Origin: Uranotaenia lowii
Lineage: Eukaryota; Arthropoda; Insecta; Diptera; Culicidae
DNA length: 64,000 nucleotides
Reading direction: 5' to 3'
NCBI RefSeq assembly: GCF_029784155.1
Contig: NC_073692.1
Span: 155,835,582-155,899,581, forward strand
Shown here: in pieces, positions 1-11,624 of the stretch
How the letters are laid out: each line of letters opens with the position of its first letter
Numbering within the stretch: position 1 is the first letter of the stretch
Program-made: the position numbers and the translations under genes
Notes under the pieces: generated by a model
Seen by the model: only the letters and a program-made list of their open reading frames with translations
Database searches by the model: none
What the model was told of the DNA's origin: nothing

Positions 1-763
1 CAAATAAGTTGTATGAAAAACAAATACCCACAATAAGATGTGCGTAGCTTCTCGAACCAACAACGAACAAAGTTATGGTTCATTAAAGTTGTGACATGAA
101 TACACTCAGTTTCAATGAAACAGGGTACTGGACTGAATTCATATCAAGAAATTTCAATTTATTCAATACCATTCCTTGAGCCTTCAAGTTTCATGTACAC
201 TTTTGAATGTGATATTTTGTTTTTACGACTTGTACAATCATAAATTAACAGTATCTTATCATTTTTTTTTTTTACTGGCACTTGAATAGCAATATATTGA
301 GAAATCAAACGTTAATATTTCAACTGTTTCGCACAGTCTTTATTTGAAGAATCACAAAAAAAAATTAACTTTATTTCAATGGGTTTTTTTTTTAAATTGA
401 AAGTAACGAACAAAATAAAAAAATAACTTAATTATGTTCAAATTGTGAAAATCTGACCATCTGGAAAGTCAAAAAAACTTTCAGAGCATAATTCCCTTAA
501 ATTTTATTACAAAAAATCATATATTGTGACGTGATTTCTTTTATTTGCGCTGTTGTAACTCAGCTGGGTTCCAACCGATTTCTATAAAATTTAGTGTTTC
601 AGATCCGTTTCATATTTTCAAAAAAGGTCTTTTTATGTTAGAAAATGTCGAAGTTTTCTCGTAAAATTCAAAAGTTTTTTTTTTGTAACGTAAATTCACT
701 CATTTGCGAATGTTTTTGTTTGCTTCGATACAAACAAATTCTTTTTTTTTCACAATGAAGTAG
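1..763. other. AT-rich intergenic DNA, no gene seen
   Basis: Homopolymer-rich AT sequence with many poly-T and poly-A runs. I see no coding region, tRNA-like boxes or paired inverted repeats in it. It ends at the TA that flanks the mariner element. Confidence 0.6.
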
Positions 764-765
764 TA

Positions 766-1721
766 AAGGTTGATACGGTCAACATTTGGTCAAGGGAAAA
801 CGCGTGTAAATCGGTGAAATCGTTTATTTAAAAAATCAAATTAAATTTCTTTTTCAAGTTTAATTAGTATAAAATTCAGGAAAAATATACAGTTAGGCTT
901 CTGCTTTTCCAAATCCGAATTGCCGGGTCTTACGCTTAACCCCTGCCATCAGATTTTGTACAGCCACCTTGTCCACCTTCTTCGCCGCAGAAAGCCAGTT
1001 TGCCTTGAACTGCTGCTCGTTCTTAGCAGTTTTTTTGGACTTCTTTAGGTTCCGCTTGACAAGAGCCCAGTATTTCTCAATTGGGCGGAGCTCTGGCGTG
1101 TTGGGAAGGTTCTTGTCCATGGGAACCACCTGGGAACCAACCATTTCTTGGCTGACAGTCCCGGAAGCTATGAAAATGCTGCTTTTCAAGCCACAGGCAC
1201 AGCTGGCTTGCCAAACCAGATATTTCTTCACGAACTTTGACAGTTTCATGTGCTTGAAAATATCTGCTACCTTTCCCCTTCCTTTTGCCGTATAAAACTT
1301 CTGTCCCGGAAGCTGCATGTAGTCGGCTTTGACGTAGGTTTCGTCGTCCATTACCACGCAGCCAAACTTCGTCAGCATCGTCGTGTACAGCCTCCGGGAT
1401 CGCGTTTTGGCGCGCTTTGTCGACAAACGTTCCTCAAACACTTTAATTACATTTGTAACGGTTTATTCGGCAACTTTTAGCGATTTTGCCAGCTTTGCGT
1501 GCGAGTAGCTCGGATTTTCGCGATGCGCGAGCGAAATTTTGATATGCTGCTCTTCTTCCTTGGACGGCATCTTGACAACTGAAGAGTGAATTCCAAAATC
1601 AAAATAGGAGCAACATTCTACACACACACCTTCAAAATGAGGGGTGTTCAGGTTTTTTAAATGCAAAATTGAAAGAAATACGTCAAGTTGATATTGACAA
1701 AATTTTTACCGTATCACTCTT
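766..1721 (-). mobile_element. Deleted Tc1/mariner element
   Basis: The element is bounded by imperfect inverted ends. The left end reads AAGGTTGATACGGTCAA. The right end, on the minus strand, reads AAGAGTGATACGGTAAA. Each is preceded by a TA dinucleotide (764-765 and 1722-1723), as expected for Tc1/mariner target duplication. It contains one transposase pseudogene on the minus strand. At about 956 bp it is shorter than a full-length member, in line with the two internal coding deletions. The exact outer base of each inverted repeat is uncertain by a few nucleotides. Confidence 0.72.
893..1570 (-). pseudogene. Tc1/mariner transposase, DD37E-like, deleted
   Basis: Transposase of the Tc1/mariner superfamily, a nuclear DDE enzyme that cuts and pastes its element. 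The likely start is the ATG at 1568-1570, giving MPSKEEEQHIKISLAHRENP, an N-terminal helix-turn-helix start. One in-frame stop follows ...LKVAE near 1462, and the frame then continues to a stop at 893. The first catalytic Asp lies in VVMDDETYVKADY and the final Glu in PELRPIEKYWALVK. The block between them that carries the second catalytic Asp is deleted after IASGTVSQEM. A second deletion removes most of the linker between the HTH and the catalytic domain (KRAKTRSRRLYTTML). About 226 codons remain against roughly 330 or more in complete members. It resembles the mosquito ITmD37E group from memory and cannot be active. Confidence 0.85.
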
Positions 1722-1723
1722 TA

Positions 1724-3024
1724 TTTGTTGGTTTCAAGTCGTATTATCCTTATATTTTAACTTATTATTCTGAAAAAGTTGTCAACATCTACACATTGCG
1801 AAGATTTCATAAACAGGTCGATTATTGGGATGAATTCTTTGTTGTTTTCATCGTTTTTTTTTTATTTTATTTTGGCGAGAACTAAACAAAAAATTCTTGA
1901 CAGTTGTTCCAAACATTTCGGGCTACTTTTGGCGTTTCATTCTTTCTCAGTGGACTATAAATAATTTTTTTGAATTTCTTGAATTTTTATTCAAAAAGAA
2001 TTTACTATCTTACCTCATCTTGCGTTCGTCGTACTGTTATTCGCTGTCTGTTGGTTGTTTTTGATGTTAAGTTTAGGGGAAAGTATTCATTAATGCACCT
2101 ACAACCGTTTGATGAAACAGCTGATAAAACAACATATCTTATAAATGCATAATAAGGGTGATACTTTCTAAACATAAGGCATAAAAGAATTTCATGAATT
2201 TACATACTCGAAAAGATTTCAAAATTTTTACGGTTTCTGAGGTTTTGAGACCTTTCGGTGTAATATTTTGACTTTTGAAAGTTATACGTGAAGAAACCCA
2301 AAACGGTAACCTGAATGGTTTTTGTTTTTTTTTATTCAAATGAACTTCAAAAGAAAACCAAATTAAAACTTCTAAGAAGGGTCGATAATGATAAGAAGGT
2401 GGAATAAGAAAGTGTTTTTTATGCCCCCATCATGTTTGTGGAAAGCCTTCATCCCAAAAAAAAGGTTGAATAGAATAAATTTATGATTTTTAACTTTAAA
2501 ACTTCGAAACTGAGCTCAAATCATTCTTTCTTTTATGATGGATTAATTATGAATAATTTAGTAACCCAAACTTTTGTATTAATCCATTAATCTATAAAAG
2601 ATATCGTTTAAAAAAAAAGTATTCGTTTTAGCACTTCACGGCTCGTAAGAAATGATCAGTGATGTTTTTCTTGCCCGATTTTTTGCAAGGTAATACTGGT
2701 TTTACTAGATGACTCCAAGTAATCTGTAAAAACTTTTGTTATTGCATTGCATAGTTTCATCAATGCAGGTGTTTTCAGATATGGTCTAAGGTCACTTGGT
2801 AAAAACAACATAAGCATATTCGAACAACTAGGTTCAAATTTAAAGGTAATAAAATTCAAAAATTTCCTTTATTTTTTTTGTTATTCTTGTAGCAACTATT
2901 TTTGATTCTTTTTAAAATCTGTCAACATAATATCTAACGGACAGAAGTAAGAAATTAACTTACTTCAAGAGAAAGCATTTTTCAAGTTTTCTTTGTAGAA
3001 AAGCTATAATAATGGGTAGTATAA
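1724..3024. other. AT-rich intergenic DNA
   Basis: No coding region, RNA gene or paired inverted repeat recognised. Short open frames here have no recognisable motif and composition matching the flanking DNA. Confidence 0.5.
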
Positions 3025-3999
3025 AAGTTGGTAAGCTCAATCAACTCTCTCGTTTCAATTGACTGGACAACAATCCAAACAATTTCAAACGTCAATGACT
3101 GTGTCTCCTGTTTTTACGAGCAAATTTATGCTACCTTGGATACAGTTGTACCAAAAATAGCTCCTAAAATTGGATCTAACAATCGCAAGCCATGGTGGAA
3201 TCCGCATCTCCGGCTAGTACGTAACCGCTTAAGGAAAGCAAGAAGGCGTTTCTTCCGATCAAGATCCAACGAAGATAGATCAGTTCTTTTAGATGTTGAA
3301 AAAAAAACTACGAACTCGCTCAGGATAGTTACTTTCGTGAGTACGTAAAACGAATCCCGCTGCTTTTTGGTCATATGTCCGTAACCGAAAAAACTACCGC
3401 AGGATCCCAGTTGATATGACATTATCCGGCAAGACAGCAGAAACGTTTACCGACTCTGCAAACCTGTTTGCTGAGTTTTTCCAGTCAGTTTTCCCGAATG
3501 ACGATGGACTCACTTCAACTGTATCACTTGAATCTTTACCGTCATACAATATCCATTTACCTACTCTTACACTTTCTGATGTTAAACGTTTCGAAAGGAC
3601 CAGGACCTGAAAATTTGCCACCGGTGTTCGTAAAAAACTGTGCCTCCGCAATAGCGATACCTCTAACAAGGATTTTTAATATGTCCCTGTCATCTGGAAT
3701 TTTCCCGCAGGCGTGGAAAATATCATCGATCACACCTGTGCATAAAAGCGACAGCGCACATTCCGTCGAAAACTACCGTCCGATATGAATCCTTTACTGT
3801 TTTGCGAAAGTACTTGAATCTTTAGTGTACGATGCTATATATCCGTCCATAGCTCAGTTAATTGATGGCGCTCAACATGGATTCATAAAAAAACGCTCAA
3901 CAACCTCAAGCCTTATGGCATTTACAAATTTTGTGGTACCAAAACTCGAAAAACGTCAGCAAGTGCAAACTGTATTCACCGATTTCTCCAAAGCTTTGA

Positions 4000-4169
4000 A
4001 AAAACATACACCGTCTTAGCCGATTTAAGCTTTACAGACTGAATACATGACGTGGACAACTTAAGATTAACACATTTAACACCCAGTACCGAGATGGGAA
4101 TCGAACCCATGCCATCAGTGAGCCAGCAATTACCGTCTTATCACGCTAACCACTCGACCACCGAGACGT
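4000..4169 (-). repeat. tRNA-derived SINE inside the LINE
   Basis: On the minus strand it begins GTCTCGGTGGTCGAGTGGTT, which contains an A-box-like TGGTCGAGTGG. A B box, GGTTCGATTCC, follows about 45 bases later. The two acceptor halves do not pair, so this is a tRNA-like head and not a tRNA gene. A non-tRNA body of about 85 bases follows and ends in a T-rich stretch. It separates LINE codons for FSKAL from codons for VPHILVIDKL, so it inserted into the retrotransposon. A clean target duplication was not visible. Confidence 0.6.
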
Positions 4170-4796
4170 ACAAACGCGTTCCTCACATACTGGTAATAGA
4201 TAAACTTAGACACCTTGGACTTCCTGAGTGGATAACATAGTGGCTCACCTCGTATTTTAACTCCTGCTTGGCCTTTGTTAGAGTCAACTCTTTCTGCTCT
4301 TCGAAGTTTTTAATACCATCCGGTGTTCCCCAAGGCAGTCATCTTGGGCCGTTAATATTCATTCATACTGTTTGTTAACGATTCGTGTGACATGTTGACG
4401 TCGCATAAACTATTTTATGCAGACAACCTAAAGCTTTTCCGACAAATTACATCACCGCTGGCTGGCATCATGTTGCAGAATGATCTCGACGTTGTTATGA
4501 GATGGTGCGGTTTGAATGGAATGTTGGTGAACGTTAAAAAGTGCAAAACTATGAGTTTATCAAGAACCCGTAACGTGCATCAGTTTAACTACACAATGGG
4601 CGATACCGTTCTTGAAACTCTTGACCCAGTTAAGGACCTCGGTGTTACCTTCGATAGCTGGTTGAGATTTCACATGCATACTACTACAATAACCGCCAAC
4701 GCTTGTGCCATGCTTGGTTACCTCCGTCGCAACACAATCCATTTCAACAACGTGTATGCACTTAAAACACTTGATTGTTCGATCGTCAGAAGTATA

Positions 4797-5869
4797 GGGT
4801 AAAACTGTACAAAACGCACCAGCTAAGCATAATTGCTATTTATAGCGATACCAATCATTTAAGAACCAAATTGAAAGTTGACGACGATTCAAGGATGAAA
4901 TCTACGTATTTTTTAAAAGAAAAAATATGATAAAAACTCGATTTTGACTATATTTTTGTAAAAAAAACTAAAACAGCCAGAAAACAAACCGCGGGGTAGA
5001 ACGCCAAAACTAGTGGACAGAACGCACCAAACAGGAAGGGTGGTAAGAAATAGAACAATGATTATACGGAATGTAATTATTGAAACACCAAATGTTTAAT
5101 AACATGTTCATCGTAGTTTTGTAAACTACCATTCTTTGGCTAAAAATCGTTTAGTATTGCTAAACACATCGAAAATTTCGCTTTTCAAAATACACTTTTT
5201 AATATCCTTATATATAAAACGCCTTCAAAGAGGCAACGAAATTCAATTTTTTCGACTGATATAGTGATATCGCGGCAAACATGGCGGCCGATAATTTTTT
5301 CGAATCGAATATTGGTGCACCGTTTTAACTCGAACAAGGAAGAAATTTGTTATAATTATGCAATGTTATCGTCATTTGGGAGTCAGCAAATAAAAAGAAA
5401 GGCATTTTGTTTTGATATTCGGGTTTTCTCAAAAGTTAACAGCATTCAAAATTTGAGCGTAAAACACGTGGTCTTGTGGGCATTCTGCCCCAATTTTCAT
5501 ATGTTTGATTTTGAATAAAATTTGTAGAAAGTAAATAAAATACAACAAAATATTTATAGTCTTCCGAAAAGACACATGATTGGTAAAACGATAAGCTGTA
5601 GTTTGATCAGATTGCGCAGGCTGTTTTACCATAAAACCTTATATGTAACTTATGAAAAATTACAAGTTTCACGCTGATTCCATTAATTCCTCTGTTTCTA
5701 AGAACTAAAGTAGATTTTGTGAACTTTTTGTCTATGGAATGATGAAAAAGCTTGTTTACTACAATACAAATTAAGAAAAACATTATTCGAAGCCGTAGGT
5801 TAGTGTATATATGAGAAAAAATGAGATGGGCCATTTTACCCCGCTGGTGCGTCTTGTACAGTTTTTCCC
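4797..5869. mobile_element. TA-flanked MITE inserted in the LINE
   Basis: A 1,073-bp non-coding element. Its left end is GGGTAAAACTGTACAAAACG and its right end, reverse-complemented, is GGGAAAAACTGTACAAGACG, both continuing into CACCAGC. It is flanked by TA at 4795-4796 and 5870-5871. Removing the element and one TA joins AGA AGT ATA CTT GAA TAC, restoring LINE residues RSILEY without a frameshift, which fixes both ends exactly. TA duplication and simple inverted ends suggest mobilisation by a Tc1/mariner-type transposase. No transposase is encoded. Additional copies of the ACGCACCA motif lie inside (near 5020). Confidence 0.85.
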
Positions 5870-6509
5870 TACTTGAATACGCAGCTCTAGTTTGGGCCCC
5901 GTTCCAACTGACTTTGAGTCAATCTCTCGAAGGTGTCCAGCGAGCGTTTGTTCGCTTTACTCTTCGGAAACTTAACTGGAACCCCGAAGTCAGCACTCCC
6001 TATGAACGTAGATGTAACCTGATTCATCTTGAAACGCTATCCCGAAGAAAGAAGTTTCTGCAGTGGTTTATTCAAATTTGACTTACTGAGCGGTAATATT
6101 GGAAACAACGATCTCCTGGATTGCATAAATTTGTATGCTCCTACACGCCCGCTGCGGAATCAAATGCTTCTTTGGATTCCATCTCATTGAACCATGTATG
6201 GCTACTACAATTCAATAGACACATGTAACCGTTATTTTAATGAGTGTGCTAGAATTTTTAATGTAGGTACGTCTAAGCAGTCATTTAAACATAGGTTAAG
6301 GCATCTCTTAGAACAATAAGTCTGTGCGATACAATATTTTTTCGAAGACTAATAAATCTATTATATAAAATTCTCTTGTAACGGTGTTTGTAGTACTACT
6401 CCTCCGAAACGACCCAAACGATTTAAATGAAACTATTTTTAGAATATTCTGTAGCCATGCGAATCGGTTTATATCGAATAAAAATAACAAAAAGTCGCAT
6501 CAATTGTCC

Positions 6510-7165
6510 GCAATAATTAAATTTGTAGTTTTTTTAATCAAATTAAAGTCATGACATCCATTTTTTCAAGATTTTCTTTGCTTTGGGCGGTTTGTTTTTC
6601 GTCTCGATGGCCGAGGCGTCGCGAGAGGATAGTAACCATGGCATAGCATACTGATCAGTGAGAATATTTTGGCGCGTACTTCTCAAGCAAGCATATTTTC
6701 AATGCAAGTGGTAGCGATATGAATCCTCGAAGTGATTTGTTTTCTTCTTGATTCCTAGCTCATTTGTTCAGCACATGGTTATGAATGAGGCCTAGACGTG
6801 ACTCAGATTGACATTTTGCCGATCGAATAAAACATATAAATTTTGTTTTGCCAAAATCTAAAATTGAAAGGTCATGCATCCAATTTTAGAGATTTTCTTT
6901 TCTTTGATGGATTTGTTATTCGTCTCCATAGGCGAGGCGTCGCGAGCAAACGTCGTTGCAGGATAATAGAACCAAAGCATACTGTTTAAAAATTTAAAAA
7001 TTAGGCGCCTGTTTCTCAACCAAGTACCTATATTTCTTATGCACGTGGGGGCGATATGCAACCTAGATGTGTTTTTTCCTTGCTTATTTTATTTGTACAC
7101 AGCACATGATAATAAATGACGCCTAAATGTGACACGGATTGATATTTAATCGATCGAATCAAAAC
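6510..7165. repeat. Two-copy tandem repeat, period about 322 bp
   Basis: Two diverged copies follow each other: about 6510-6831 and 6832-7165. Shared landmarks are GATTTTCTTT, a CGTCTC(G/C)AT.GG block, GAGGCGTCGCGAG, an AGCATACTG block, CACATG.T.ATGAATGA-like and GATCGAATAAAAC/GATCGAATCAAAAC. Landmarks are offset by about 322 bases throughout. No open frame is shared. It could be a satellite dimer or a partial tandem duplication of a short interspersed repeat. Confidence 0.65.
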
Positions 7166-9350
7166 CATACAAACGATTTTAAATATTAAAACCATTTTTA
7201 ATTCGTGTTAATTTAAGTAGTAAATTGTTGTCCAAAAAACATGAATTTGGTAATGATGCATATGAAATAATGTTATGACACTTTGCGGACGTTTGAAAAA
7301 AAAAAAGAAATTGGGAAGCTTTACATTCAATTTCGTATAATTCAATACGCCTAGAACGCTAGACACATTAACTGAACAAGAGTCTGTCCTTTGAAATAGA
7401 TTAGATATAATTGAAGTTTTTAAAGGCCGAATGAACTTTTTGATTTTCTGCAAACGCAAGTTGAAGTTATCAATAAAATAATCTACTTTTTAATAACAAA
7501 AAGTGAGGATAAGCATTTTCCGGAAAAGTTTTCAATTAAGAAAGTAGACTAGAGAAAGTGCAAACTTTTAACTTTTACAAAAAATGTATACATTATTTCT
7601 TCATCTAAAAATTGTTGGGCCCAAAAAACAATATGATTAAATAAACTTAACTCTTTTTTTTAAATCATTCACCAAAAAATTGTTTACGCGTTTACTGTTT
7701 GTTTACACACAATTCAAGAACGTTCTTAACATGAAAAGTGTGTTTTTGTTTTACATATTTTGGCTACATAGAAGAGACTTTTGATTCACTTTTTTGTTGA
7801 AAAGTTTTTTTGTGATTGATATTCCAGGGGCAGCAGATTTTTATGATGAACTTCTAATATGACTTGATAGTGTTAAAAATAATATTAATTCCTGTAATTT
7901 CTTAGGAGAAATAAGTGAAAACGCGCCATTTGGCAAAGAAACATCTACTATTTCAGAATTTTATCTCCCAAATGGCCAGAAATAATATCCCGAGTGTTGA
8001 ATCTGAAGCGGATATTCAAAATTTGTCAGGTCTTTGTAAATCAAGGTCTTTTGGTTGAACAGCATTCAGTGAAATTGAAGTTCCAAGCATTATTTTATTC
8101 CGGAGAAAAACTTAGGATATATCAATGAAAGTTGATAAAACAGACAAACAAGAACAAGTTTTAAATTCATTTTAAAGTCTTTCCACTAACGCATCTGAAA
8201 AAATCTATGTGTTTTCACTTGCCCTAATAAATGGGACAAATAATTCGATATTTCTTTTTGTCAACATAACTAATATTTTTTTGAAAATATTAATTTTTCC
8301 AGAGAATATGAAAGTTGAACAGTGGTGATATTCGTTTGCATTTGCTCCGATGTTTCATTTTTGAAAATTAAGATTTAGGGTTAAAAAGACACCTGATTTT
8401 TATTTAGGTTTTGTTTATATGATAATTTCCAGGTAACAAAATGATCTCATGAAACCAACGAAGCCTGAGCAGATTATTTCTTTTCGATCTAATTAATGTA
8501 AAAAGATCTGCTTTTCAATAAAATGTTATAAAGTATTAAAAATATTACATAACCCTAAATGAAATCGCAGATCACCACCAACAATGTTCAGGAAATTTTG
8601 AAATCAGAACATCGCAATGCTTCAACTAGAATATGTGATATAATGGGTGATCATATCTAAACATATTTTTTCCTCTTTTCAAATCCAATCGTTTCTTTGA
8701 TTCATTGGGTTAAAGTTCAAAGGAATTAATTTGCATTTTTTGCTTGAATAAATAAAAAAAAGGAATTTGCTGTATTCAAAATAGACAGATTTAATTTCAT
8801 GACAAGTGCTGTTTGTGAACACTTAAAATTGAAATGTGTAGAGTCTATAAATTTAGTATCAGGCAAAACTTTTTTGAACAGCTTCGAAGGTTGAGGATGG
8901 TGAATAAACAGCTGTTTGAAAATGGTTAGTAAAAAATCTTTTCTTATGTTTTTTTTATTTCTTCAGCTCTAAATCCAAAGCTAATTGGGAGATGAAAGCG
9001 CTGCGTTAGGCAAAATATTCGGCAAATACTCCAAAAATTGTCCCGATATACAAAATTCTATTTTAAAAAAGATTCAGACGCAATACATTCCAATAAATGA
9101 GAAACTTTTTATTTCGGTTGAAACCGTAATGTGAACTCGAACAAAACGGAATAAATCAACTAAATGGAATACAACAAATGAAACATACATATTATCAACA
9201 TACAGTTATTAATGGAACAAGTAACAAAAAGTGGATTTATAAGACCCGTAGAATTGAGTTAAAATTCTTAGGTTTTAATTTGATAGAATTAAGCGGGACG
9301 ATTTGAGTAAAAGGAAAGGAGGGAAATGTAAAAAAAACTAGGAAAAATGG
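7166..9350. other. AT-rich intergenic DNA
   Basis: No recognisable gene, RNA or paired inverted repeats. Sequence is dominated by AT-rich, low-complexity runs. Confidence 0.5.
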
Positions 9351-9402
9351 AAAATGGACACCAAGTTGAACATGGTAAGACGAAGTTTATCGGGCCTGCT
9401 AG
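9351..9402 (+). mobile_element. Possible Helitron 3' end fragment
   Basis: The stretch ending CGAAGTTTATCGGGCCTGCTAG followed by T resembles the 3' terminus of insect Helitrons, which end CTRR (here CTAG) and insert before a T. A GC-rich patch (CGGGCC) sits just upstream where a hairpin is expected, but only a weak stem can form. I could not find a convincing 5' TC end upstream, so this may be only a terminal fragment. Confidence 0.35.
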
Positions 9403-9409
9403 TAAATAA

Positions 9410-11340
9410 ATAATTACTTAAGTACCAAGTAGAAAAAATCTACTAAAATATGAAGCAAAGATTGGCAACGAGCCACATAGTATATCAAATGAACTTTTTG
9501 CAAACCTTTCTCAAAATTAAACATGTTTTCAAATTGCATCATCTATAACTTTTTGATTCTTCATTCCATGTTTTTTTTTTTTGAGAGGCTTTTCGAGAAT
9601 CAGTTATGTGTTAGAGATTATAGTGAGGGAAACAACTAGCTTGTAGAAAATTCGAATGGTTGCTTTTCTAATTATTTGAGGGTTCATAATTATGTTTTGA
9701 ATTTTCTAATTAAAACACCTCGTACATATTATTAGGAGTTTTCTAAGGAAATGTCTAGGAGAATAGGAGGTGTATTTCAACAAAAAATCGCACCATTTTC
9801 CACAACTGATCCAAACCTCTCCCTTACTAAAACAACCCTTTCTGAGTTACTTGAATAAAGATTTGCAGATGTATAGACGGTTTTTGAAGCTGGTGATACA
9901 TACTTATCATTGTTTCAGAGTGTCTGCAAAACAAGCTTTTGTAGAAAACTGTAGAAAAGTGTAGAAACAGATTTATGGTTGATCCTAAAAAGTATTTTAC
10001 TAAAAATCCTTTCTTCATCTCTCATTGACTACTAGGACGTGGCCGGCGTCATTATTGATCATTAACAAAAGGGAGAGCATTAGTTTTGTGCATTGAGATT
10101 GAATTGCGTCATGAAATTCGAAATGCATTGGATTATTTTATACAATATAAAATTATATTTTTTTTAAAACCATGAGAAAATGGTAGAGTTTTTGAAGTTT
10201 AATTGAAGCATTTCGGACTTAATGATTTAAGGTGGATATAAGTAGTAAAACAAGCTAAGCTAAGCTTATGGCTTAGGCATAAACACGGCAGGGTTTTATT
10301 TCAAAAATTCAAAACAAACACCTTTCTTTTTTATCGTTTACTTATTTTTATATATTAACAGCAATTTCCGATTGTTAGTGGGCTTGTGCACTCCTAGAAG
10401 AGTCTGCAAAAATTCAACGCCTAGCAAATCTGTGCCGAAAATGCGCTGATAAGTACACTGTACCTATAATACTTTTGATTGAAAAGCACAACTGGCATAA
10501 AGACTCGTGCTCCCAAGCAAAATGATGCATGACCACTACATTCAAGCGAAACAAGAAAAATATTTTATGGGATTGGAATATTGGATAATTCTTCCAAAAA
10601 AATATATTGAGATACGAACTCACAGAAATATCTGGTATCAGCTTGCCAGTCCAATATCTAACACAGGACACCATCTGGGTCGGTTAGCAAACGAAGGTTT
10701 ATTGCCATAATCTTTCTGCTACCGCCGATAACCAAAAAAAAAAAATGCACGGAGTCAAGCGATTTTGGCGATTCATTATAAGGCAAATTGTTTGAAAAAG
10801 TAATTGAAGCCCAGTCTGTCAGTTGGCAAAAGACACATTGCTGAACTGGAGACTGAGAATCTTCAAGTCACATTTGGTTAGATTTTTAAAACAAAGTGCA
10901 ATAACTCAACAAACTAATTTCTTTTAAATAATAGGTTTGTTGTTTTGTTTGATTCTATTTGGCAAATTTTTCAAGAACATTTGATATATATTAGACTTCG
11001 TAAGCTTCGAGATAGAGTTGAGGAATCAAGTATCCTCGTAAACTCCTACATATTTGTTCAGTGTCCTTTTGTGAATCACCTTAGTTTGATCCAGCAGAGC
11101 TAAGAATGTAAATTCCTTCCATATTCAATTTAAGCCTGGTGAGAGCTCTCGATGGTTTTGAAGAGATGAACGGTTTGGAAGTGAACTTTATGGGAACACA
11201 GTTGAAAATTTTTGTTTGTCCATACCTTGTTTTGATTTTGGATAATTGCGTATAGGTTATATTTATCTCAAAAATCATAATAAGAATTTGAAAAATCTGA
11301 TTTTGTTTTGGACAAAGTGCCTACAAATGGTTTGAAATAA
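9410..11340. other. Intergenic DNA without recognised genes
   Basis: Mostly AT-rich. A slightly more complex block at about 10,440-10,760 ends in a poly-A run near 10,733-10,745, which could mark a decayed retroposon, but no family could be named. Nothing else is supported. Confidence 0.4.
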
Positions 11341-11365
11341 ATCTCGAAGAAATTAGATCATCTTA

Positions 11366-11622
11366 CAGTGTACCACACTCCCTTAGAATCTTGGCTTCAG
11401 CAGCAGGTGCAATTTGTGTCAGGTTGGGTTTTTTTTGCGTCCCTCTGCAACTACCATCGTCTCCCAGGAAAGCTGGGTTATCCCTGCTGGCTTCAGATGT
11501 TTTCCTTCTTCCGTATCTCAGTGAAGAAACCTTTCAAACAACAAGATGCGCTCTCGCTGCACTTTTCCAATACGATTCCTCCGTTGTTGGTTGTGTTCTA
11601 GGAACTACTGCAGGAATTTAAA
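11366..11622 (+). other. Coding-like GC-richer island, unidentified
   Basis: A sharply bounded GC-richer block lies in AT-rich DNA. It is preceded by CTTACAG at 11,362-11,368, which could be a splice acceptor. The frame that opens at 11,391 gives 76 residues of protein-like composition (ASAAGAICVRLG near the start, LLASDVFLLPYLSEETFQTT in the middle, VVGCVLGTTAGI at the end). A second frame is also open across it, so coding cannot be proven from composition alone. I do not recognise the family. It could be an exon remnant of a host gene or of a mobile element. Confidence 0.25.
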
Positions 11623-11624
11623 TC

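Larger units (their letters stand above)
3025..6325 (+). pseudogene. Non-LTR retrotransposon (Jockey/CR1-like), interrupted
   Basis: Decayed APE-type LINE. It starts within the linker between endonuclease and RT (IDWTTIQTISNVNDCVS, then RKPWWNPHLRLVRNRLRKAR), so the endonuclease is missing. RT motifs follow in three frames: GPENLPPVFVKNCA, ENYRPI, then AQHGFIKKRSTTSSL and FTDFSKAL. After the SINE come VPHILVIDKLRHLGLPEWI, a PQGS-like block and FYADNLKLFRQ, where the catalytic YADD is mutated to YADN. The thumb/C-terminal part runs to 4796 and resumes at 5872 as LEYAALVWAPFQLTLSQSLE. It ends near 6320 with RLRHLLEQ and a stop. Frameshifts near 3345 and 3600, and stops near 3786, 4238 and 4350, make it dead. 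The clade assignment is from the C-terminal pattern only. Confidence 0.8.

Noticed and set aside
4086..4169. Functional tRNA gene on the minus strand
   Set aside because: A and B boxes are present but acceptor halves do not pair and the anticodon arm is not formed; it is followed by a SINE body inside a LINE.
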